8,445 nt of DNA. Origin: Candidatus Woesearchaeota archaeon. Lineage in GTDB: Archaea; Nanobdellota; Nanobdellia; Woesearchaeales; UBA525. Of this stretch, positions 1 to 6,568 are shown piece after piece (position 1 is the stretch's first letter; each line of letters starts with the position of its first letter). The notes beneath the pieces were generated by a model. That model saw only the letters and a list, made by a program, of their open reading frames with translations. It made no database searches and was not told the DNA's origin. Location of the stretch: positions 1 to 8,445 of the forward strand of contig JAJPEB010000049.1 in the NCBI GenBank assembly GCA_023252315.1. The letters are read 5' to 3'. The position numbers and the translations under genes are program-made.

Positions 1-72
1 TGCTGCGGGCTCGGCGCGAAGGTTGCGGTCGCCGGCCCGGCGGCGGTGGCGACCGTGAAGGCGAAGAAGTGA
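1..72 (+). CDS. Possible C-terminal end of an unidentified protein (5' truncated by the window)
   Basis: Frame 1 is open from the first base to a TGA at 70-72 and encodes 23 residues ending in VKAKK. The peptide is rich in Ala, Val and Gly with a lysine-rich tail. 22 of the 23 codons end in G or C, which matches the real genes here. The opposing minus-strand frame over the same bases has clearly more A/T at third positions. If real, this gene converges on hisS and its stop lies about 30 bp from where hisS homology ends. The fragment is too short to assign a family. It could also be chance, because open frames are common in GC-rich DNA. Confidence 0.35.
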   Translation, partial: CCGLGAKVAVAGPAAVATVKAKK

Positions 73-1041
73 CGCGGAGTCCGCGTCCGTGAGCGTCCTC
101 CGACTGAATCGGATGGCAGGGTAGCCGTCGGGCTTGCCGAGGAACTCGCCGACCATCCGGTCGTACCTGCCGCCCCCGCACAGGCTCACCTTGACCTCTC
201 CCTCGTCCATGAACCCCTCGAACACCATCCCCGTGTAGTACGAGAGGCCGCGCGAGAGGCTCGGGTCGAAGACCGCCTTGGGGCTCGGCACGAGCGCGAG
301 CGTCTCCTCGACGCGCACGATCTCGGGCAGCTCGCCGTAGGTCGCCTTGAGCGCGGCGATGCGCGCGGCGTTGCCCGTCTTGCGCGCGGCCTCGATGAGC
401 CCTGCGGCGCAGCGCCGGGGGACGCCTGCCTCCCCGAGCTCGCGCTCGACGCCCTCCTTGCCGATCTTCTTGAGCTTGTCGAGGATGAGCATCGCGTCCG
501 TGAGCTTGTCCTCGCCGACGCCCTCCTTGCGCAGCGCAGCGCGCAGGAGCGCGACGTTGTTGCACGAGATGGTCACGTCGATCCTGAGCGCCTCGAACAC
601 CGCGAGCGCGAGCTGGATGCACTGCGCGTCTGAGATCGCGGAGTTCGCGCCGACCATGTCGCAGTCGCACTGGTAGAACTCGCGGTACCTGCCGAGCTTG
701 ATCGGGCCGTCGCGGTACACGCGCTCGATCTGGTAGCGCTTGAACGGCATCTTCACGTCGGGATTCATCCCGATGAAGCGCGCGAAGGGCACCGTGAGGT
801 CGTAGCGCAGCCCGAGCTCTCGCTCCCCCTGGTCCTTGAGCGTGAACGTCTCCTTGAGGATCTCGGCGCCTCCCGCGTACTTCGCGGAGAGCACGTCGTA
901 GCGCTCGAGCACGGGCGTCTCGAGGGGGGCGAACCCGAAGCGCTCGAAGGTATCCTTGAGCGTCGCCGTGACCTTGTCGCGGAAGATCTTCTCGGCGGGG
1001 GGGAAGTCGCGCATGCCCTTGGGCTGGAGGATGTCTGCCAT
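1..1041 (-). CDS. hisS: Histidyl-tRNA synthetase, apparently truncated in motif 3 (C-terminal domain missing)
   Basis: HisRS is a cytoplasmic class II synthetase that charges tRNA-His. The start is the ATG at 1041-1039, with a TATA box about 28 nt upstream. Family landmarks are the N-terminal QPKGMRDFPP, the motif 2 region RYREFYQCDCDMVG (about residues 118-131), the histidine-binding RGLSYYTG (264-271), and GGGRYDRMVGEF (289-300). Homology runs to PAIRFS (308-313). The family then expects GFSFG(L/I)DR, which carries the motif 3 arginine, followed by a roughly 90-100 residue anticodon-binding domain. Instead the frame continues as Arg-rich sequence with poor third-position GC. It stays open to the window edge and runs antisense to the possible plus-strand gene at 1-72. 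Neither other minus frame restores HisRS sequence, so a simple indel does not explain it. Options are a pseudogene, a genuine rearrangement, or an assembly chimera near a contig end. The family call is firm; function is doubtful as read. Confidence 0.9.
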   Translation of the reverse strand, partial: MADILQPKGMRDFPPAEKIFRDKVTATLKDTFERFGFAPLETPVLERYDVLSAKYAGGAEILKETFTLKDQGERELGLRYDLTVPFARFIGMNPDVKMPFKRYQIERVYRDGPIKLGRYREFYQCDCDMVGANSAISDAQCIQLALAVFEALRIDVTISCNNVALLRAALRKEGVGEDKLTDAMLILDKLKKIGKEGVERELGEAGVPRRCAAGLIEAARKTGNAARIAALKATYGELPEIVRVEETLALVPSPKAVFDPSLSRGLSYYTGMVFEGFMDEGEVKVSLCGGGRYDRMVGEFLGKPDGYPAIRFSRRTLTDADSASLLRLHGRHRRRAGDRNLRAEPAA

Positions 1042-1063
1042 GGCGCGCGGCAGGAGGACGGCC

Positions 1064-1072
1064 CCTTAAATA
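1064..1072 (-). promoter_or_regulatory. TATA box of hisS
   Basis: Read on the minus strand this is TATTTAAGG, centred about 28 nt before the hisS ATG at 1041. That spacing puts transcription initiation at or very near the start codon, so the mRNA is probably leaderless. No Shine-Dalgarno sequence precedes the ATG. Confidence 0.65.
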
Positions 1073-1105
1073 CCCATCGGGCGGTGCGCCCCGTCGGGCC
1101 GACAC

Positions 1106-1113
1106 GTTTAAAA
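1106..1113 (+). promoter_or_regulatory. TATA box of tRNA-Leu
   Basis: GTTTAAAA is centred about 27 nt upstream of the first tRNA base at 1137, the normal archaeal TATA-to-start distance. It is an AT island in otherwise GC-rich sequence. It lies about 40 bp from the oppositely oriented hisS box. Confidence 0.65.
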
Positions 1114-1136
1114 CGCTCCCGAGACCCGCGACGCGC

Positions 1137-1222
1137 GCAGGGGTAGCGAAGTTCGGTCAAACGCACAGGACTTAAGATCCTGGGGCCTCGTGCCTTCGTG
1201 GGTTCAAATCCCTCCCCCTGCA
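1137..1222 (+). tRNA. tRNA-Leu (anticodon UAA)
   Basis: This is a class II tRNA that decodes UUA/UUG leucine codons. The acceptor stem GCAGGGG (1137-1143) pairs perfectly with CCCCTGC (1215-1221), and the discriminator A1222 is as expected for Leu. The D stem is GCG/CGC (1146-1148 with 1162-1164). The anticodon stem CAGGA/TCCTG encloses the loop CTTAAGA (1171-1177), with anticodon TAA at 1173-1175. A long variable arm of about 15 nt follows, containing a GGC/GCC helix. The T arm has loop TTCAAAT (1203-1209); its stem has one T-T mismatch (1199 with 1213). CCA is not encoded and no intron is present. The gene stands alone with its own TATA box. Confidence 0.95.
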
Positions 1223-1301
1223 TGGATCGCGCGTGCAGCGCCCCATCCGGGCAGGCTCTTCCACGTTTATGCCCCTCATCAGTGAGCACAAAGGCAAAGC
1301 C

Positions 1302-1309
1302 TATTTAAA
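1302..1309 (+). promoter_or_regulatory. TATA box of the GH9-like gene
   Basis: TATTTAAA lies about 25 nt before the GTG start at 1331, with a purine-rich BRE-like stretch (GGCAAAGC) just upstream. This supports a leaderless transcript starting at GTG 1331 and decides that start. Confidence 0.65.
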
Positions 1310-1330
1310 CGAGGGCCGCTTCCTGTCCTC

Positions 1331-3037
1331 GTGAACCTCCTCAAGCGCATCGGAGCTGCGGTCCTGGGCGCGACGCTCGCGCTGCCTGCGGCTGCGCAGA
1401 CGCTCGTCTCGGTCTCGGGGCTCGGCTACCATCCGTCGCAGGAGAAGCGCGCGATCGTCTACACGACGAGCGCGGGCGGCACGTTCGTGGTCAAGGACGC
1501 TGCCAACAAGCAGGTCTTGCGCGGCACGCTCTCCTCGCCCAAGGACGCGGCGGGGAACGACGTCCTCTGCCAGGGCGAGCAGGAGTGCCTCGTCGCCGAC
1601 TTCTCCGCGCTCAAGGCGCCGGGCACGTACCGCGTCGAGGCCGACGGCGAGAGCTCGCAGCCGTTCCCGGTGAGCCGCGCCATCTTCCTCCAGCAGGCTC
1701 CCAAGCTCGGCGAGGTGTTCGAGGCGATGCGCCAGCAGGGCTCTGCCTACCACGCGAACCTGCACGCGGCGCAGAACCCGCCGTTCCCCATGATGGGCGA
1801 CGGCAGCTTCGTCATGACGACGCACATGGCGGCGGTGACGCTCGCGCGTATCGCGGGCGCGTACCAGCGCGACCCGGCGCTCTTCGCGACGGACAAGCAC
1901 GGGCGCGCGCACGTGCCCGACCTCGAGGAGCACATCGCCCTGCACGTGAAGTACCTCGCGGGATTGCAGGACGCCGCGGGCGGTCTCGACGTCTCGGGCG
2001 GCTATACCTACAACTTCGGCTGCGCTCCCGACTACAAGCCGACGCAGCCGCGCTACAACACGCAGCCCGATCCATGCCTCATGCTCGACCGGGCCACGAG
2101 CCTCACGAACACGCTCGAGGCGCTCATCGGCTACGCGTCCGCGATCCCGGTCATCCGCTCCGTCGAGGGGATTGCGCCTGCGCAAGCGCTGCTCGACCGC
2201 GCGCTGCGCACCCGCGACCACGTACGCTCCGCGTACGGCACGCCCTCGGGCCAGGACGCGGCGGCCTACGGCGCCGCGCTCTTCATGCTCTCCGACATCA
2301 CGGGCGACCGGCAGTACCTGCTCGAGGCGCACGGCCTGCGCGGGAATGTGCCGACCGAGCTCGACTCCGTGCAGACCGCATGGAACGAGTTCTTCTGGCA
2401 GGAGTACGCGCGCCACAAGGCGCAGATCGGGGCCGCGGGGCTCGAGTACCTGCTCGAGGGGCAGGACCCCGCGCAGATCCTCGTCGGGAAGGTCCAGCAC
2501 GACTGGGCGGGCGGCACGTACCCCGTCTCGGAATTCGGCGAGCATGCGTACATCCGCCCAGACATCCCGTTCAACCAGAGCAGGGGCATGCTCCTCGGCG
2601 GGCTGCTCGCGGCGAAGGCGATGCCGTACTCCACGGACCCGGCGCTCAAGACGATCGCCGACGCGCAGCTGCAGTGGCTCACGGGCATGAACTCGGTGCA
2701 GGACGGCAGCGACGGCCCGCGCCCGAGAGCCTCGAGGAGCTTCATCTTCGGCATCGGCGCCAACTATGTGGGCATCGGGCATACGCGCCTCGTTGACCCG
2801 ACGTTCTTCCAGAGGGGGAGCAAGTTCCTCAACGGAGCGACCTTCGTCCCCGGATGGGTCGCAGGGGCGTACGACTCGGAGCTCGACGGCGACAGGATAT
2901 TCAACTCGGGGAAGACGTGGGCCGACTGGACGCGCACGGAGACCACGGACGAGATGGTCGGCCTCGCGATGGAGCTCTTCGCATACCACGACGCGGGGTA
3001 CAACGGCCGCGCGCCGCTCTCGCGCGCGATGCGATAG
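1331..3037 (+). CDS. Secreted glycoside hydrolase family 9-like protein (cellulase-type fold)
   Basis: This 568-residue exported protein starts at a GTG placed by the TATA box. A signal peptide spans residues 1-22 (basic MNLLKR, hydrophobic core, cleavage near AAA|Q). Residues about 24-115 resemble the N-terminal Ig-like domain of GH9 enzymes (LGYHP, GTFVVKD, DFSALKAPGTYRVEA). The remainder resembles the (alpha/alpha)6 catalytic domain: a segment equivalent to DAGD at 154-157, VPDLEEH...LAGLQDAAGG (195-218), the FIFGIG...HTR block (471-486, close to GH9 signature 1), and WTRTETTDE (533-541), whose E537 aligns with the acid Glu. GH9 enzymes cleave beta-1,4-glucans such as cellulose or related glycans by inversion. 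Here the usual DAGD reads MMGD: D157 aligns with the catalytic base, but the first Asp is Met, and the Asn of signature 2 is absent. Activity and substrate are therefore uncertain. No dockerin, cellulose-binding domain or C-terminal anchor is visible. The family call is fairly sure; the function is inferred. Confidence 0.8.
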   Translation: MNLLKRIGAAVLGATLALPAAAQTLVSVSGLGYHPSQEKRAIVYTTSAGGTFVVKDAANKQVLRGTLSSPKDAAGNDVLCQGEQECLVADFSALKAPGTYRVEADGESSQPFPVSRAIFLQQAPKLGEVFEAMRQQGSAYHANLHAAQNPPFPMMGDGSFVMTTHMAAVTLARIAGAYQRDPALFATDKHGRAHVPDLEEHIALHVKYLAGLQDAAGGLDVSGGYTYNFGCAPDYKPTQPRYNTQPDPCLMLDRATSLTNTLEALIGYASAIPVIRSVEGIAPAQALLDRALRTRDHVRSAYGTPSGQDAAAYGAALFMLSDITGDRQYLLEAHGLRGNVPTELDSVQTAWNEFFWQEYARHKAQIGAAGLEYLLEGQDPAQILVGKVQHDWAGGTYPVSEFGEHAYIRPDIPFNQSRGMLLGGLLAAKAMPYSTDPALKTIADAQLQWLTGMNSVQDGSDGPRPRASRSFIFGIGANYVGIGHTRLVDPTFFQRGSKFLNGATFVPGWVAGAYDSELDGDRIFNSGKTWADWTRTETTDEMVGLAMELFAYHDAGYNGRAPLSRAMR

Positions 3038-3081
3038 GCTGCTGCCAGACCGTCGCCAGGATTGCCGAGAGAACGGAAACG

Positions 3082-3088
3082 CTTATTG
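3082..3088 (+). promoter_or_regulatory. TATA-like box of the small gene at 3113
   Basis: CTTATTG follows a purine-rich BRE-like GGAAAC and is centred about 28 nt before the ATG at 3113. It is weaker than the other boxes here, but the spacing matches them. It favours ATG 3113 over the upstream TTG at 3062. Confidence 0.45.
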
Positions 3089-3112
3089 CCTGCGCCTCGT
3101 CATCTTCTCCTC

Positions 3113-3454
3113 ATGTCCTTGCCCTATGGCGCAGGAAGCCGCGGCGTGTATGGCGCTCCCGACAAGGGGAACGGCCCTGGCAGTCCCGACCACGACGCGC
3201 TCAGGCAGATGGACGAGCTCTTGCGCGGAGTCGACGGCTATGGTCTCGATCTCGAGGATCTCGAAGGCGGCCTCGAAGGGGTGATCGCGGCGGGCAGGGA
3301 GGCGCTCGCAAGCACGGAAGCGACGGGAGCCGCGGCGGAGGACCACCTTCGATACTTGCGGGAGCAGAAGGAGAGCGGGCACGCGCGCCTGAGGAGCCGC
3401 ATGTACGCAATCCCCGGCGGCAGGGCGAACTCCGGCTCAGGCTCGCAGGAGTGA
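3113..3454 (+). CDS. Small hypothetical protein (113 aa), helical core with Gly/Ser-rich ends
   Basis: I do not recognise this protein. The ATG at 3113 is preferred because a TATA-like box sits 28 nt upstream; a TTG at 3062 would add 17 Arg/Leu-rich residues. The product begins MSLPYGAGSRGVYG and is Gly/Pro-rich for about 25 residues. A charged, helix-prone region follows (about 28-95, including DALRQMDELLRGVDG and AEDHLRYLREQKES), then a short Gly/Ser tail ending SGSGSQE. There is no signal peptide, membrane segment or cysteine. Codons are mostly GC-ended but less strictly than in metG. The gene starts 75 bp after the GH9-like stop and ends 16 bp from the convergent 3471-4157 gene. An antisense frame over 3083-3382 is possible but lacks a promoter and fits worse. 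Confidence 0.55.
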   Translation: MSLPYGAGSRGVYGAPDKGNGPGSPDHDALRQMDELLRGVDGYGLDLEDLEGGLEGVIAAGREALASTEATGAAAEDHLRYLREQKESGHARLRSRMYAIPGGRANSGSGSQE

Positions 3455-3470
3455 AGCGCGCGATTGGCGC

Positions 3471-4157
3471 TCAGTTCTTTCTGCGCTTCTTGCGTGTCAT
3501 CTCCGGGAAGATGAAGTCCAGGAGCGGGCGATACGATGCGAGCTGGATCCCTATCGCCGTGCCCTCGAGCTCGTTCGCGGGCTCGATGCCGCTGAGCAGG
3601 CAATGGTATTTCCAGAACTCGCCGAGCGCGCGCCGGAGCGTGTCGTGCCCGACATGTTTCTTCACTCCCTCTGATATCTGGTAGGCGAGCGCCCTTGTCT
3701 CGAGAATGGCATGCAGCGCACAAATCTGGAACTGCCCTTCGTTCGCAGAGTCGATGCGCATTCCTGCGGAGAGGGCCATTCCTCTGCTGATGTCCTGGGC
3801 GTGGACGTACTCGTGGTCGATGAGATAGGTCTCGAGCCCCTCCTCGCTGAGCTGCTCGAACGCAGGAGGATTCACGATGATCGGCTGCTTCTTCCCGTGC
3901 CCGAGCATCCCGCGGGCGAGCACCAGGAATGCGTAGTTGTCGGCTCTCGTGACCTCGGCGCGCGCATCCGCCGCGGCCTGCGCGCAGATGAGCCTCTCGC
4001 CCTCGAGCTCGGCGATGCGGTCGAGTCCCGCCTGGAAGCCGAGGTTGTAGCGCAGGCTGCGCACGTGCGGGTGCGGCTGGATCTTCAGGAACTGGTCGAG
4101 ATACGTCTGTCGCGATCCCTCGTCCCTCTTCGCCTGCGCGTACGTCACCCAGATCAT
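3471..4157 (-). CDS. Uncharacterised protein with HEXXH zinc-metallopeptidase-like motif
   Basis: This 228-residue protein starts at the ATG at 4157, with a TATA box about 29 nt upstream. It has no signal peptide or membrane segment, so it is probably cytoplasmic. Its key feature is HEYVH at residues 115-119, an HEXXH zinc-binding motif in a helical context (YLIDHEYVHAQDI). E153 in LETRALAYQI, 34 residues after the second His, is a good candidate third ligand, which would be a gluzincin-like arrangement. The N-terminal 80 residues are mostly helical with charged stretches. The C-terminus ends in a basic tail (TRKKRRKN). By motif it would be a zinc-dependent peptidase or a relative, but I do not recognise the exact family and no substrate can be named. 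It converges with the 113-aa gene and is divergent from metG. Codon use is less strictly GC-ended than in metG. HEXXH can occur by chance, though the following ETRA block makes that less likely. Confidence 0.8.
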   Translation of the reverse strand: MIWVTYAQAKRDEGSRQTYLDQFLKIQPHPHVRSLRYNLGFQAGLDRIAELEGERLICAQAAADARAEVTRADNYAFLVLARGMLGHGKKQPIIVNPPAFEQLSEEGLETYLIDHEYVHAQDISRGMALSAGMRIDSANEGQFQICALHAILETRALAYQISEGVKKHVGHDTLRRALGEFWKYHCLLSGIEPANELEGTAIGIQLASYRPLLDFIFPEMTRKKRRKN

Positions 4158-4181
4158 CGTGCTGCGGGGGGCTTATGGGGA

Positions 4182-4190
4182 GGATATAAG
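4182..4190 (-). promoter_or_regulatory. TATA box of the HEXXH protein gene
   Basis: On the minus strand this reads CTTATATCC, preceded by a purine-rich BRE-like GGAAAAT. It is centred about 29 nt before the ATG at 4157, so the transcript has at most a few leader bases. Confidence 0.65.
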
Positions 4191-4300
4191 ATTTTCCTGT
4201 TTCACCACTGAAAAATAGGTATATTGTGGCAAGTCGCAGCTCTGTGCCTGAACATCTATGATGAACTTGCGGTCGATTTTCACTAAACCCCCGCGCAACC

Positions 4301-4309
4301 TTTTTATAC
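4301..4309 (+). promoter_or_regulatory. TATA box of metG
   Basis: TTTTTATAC is centred about 26 nt before the metG ATG at 4331. No Shine-Dalgarno sequence lies between them, which indicates a leaderless mRNA. Confidence 0.7.
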
Positions 4310-4330
4310 ACTCCTCCTCGAGCCGAGCGC

Positions 4331-6499
<2,169 letters not shown>

Positions 6500-6508
6500 G
6501 GCTGGGGA

Positions 6509-6518
6509 TTTTCTCTCT
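6509..6518 (+). terminator. Possible pyrimidine-tract terminator after metG
   Basis: TTTTCTCTCT begins 10 nt after the metG stop and is the only T-rich tract in the gap. Archaeal termination often uses oligo-T tracts without a hairpin. The tract is short and interrupted by C, so support is weak. Confidence 0.3.
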
Positions 6519-6537
6519 CGCGCCCTCGACAACAACA

Positions 6538-6546
6538 TTTATAAAT
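6538..6546 (+). promoter_or_regulatory. TATA box of the large secreted protein gene
   Basis: TTTATAAAT is centred about 27 nt before the GTG at 6569 and is the closest match to the archaeal consensus in the window. It selects GTG 6569 over the in-frame GTGs at 6581 and 6590. Confidence 0.7.
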
Positions 6547-6568
6547 CACCCGTCCGGCAGGCGCCAGG

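Noticed and set aside
1275..1283. TGATGA on the minus strand, resembling a C/D-box C motif or a hammerhead CUGAUGAG core
   Set aside because: No D box (CUGA) follows at a suitable distance and there is no GAAA core or helix arrangement for a hammerhead ribozyme.
765..1289. Minus-strand open frame crossing the tRNA-Leu gene
   Set aside because: Part of it is translated antisense tRNA (the QGEGFEPTKARGPRIL-type peptide typical of such errors), and the rest is a shadow of hisS.
1301..2989. Minus-strand open frame of 562 codons antisense to the GH9-like gene
   Set aside because: Low-complexity Arg/Val/Glu-rich product with no recognisable motif. The plus-strand gene has a signal peptide, family motifs and a promoter.
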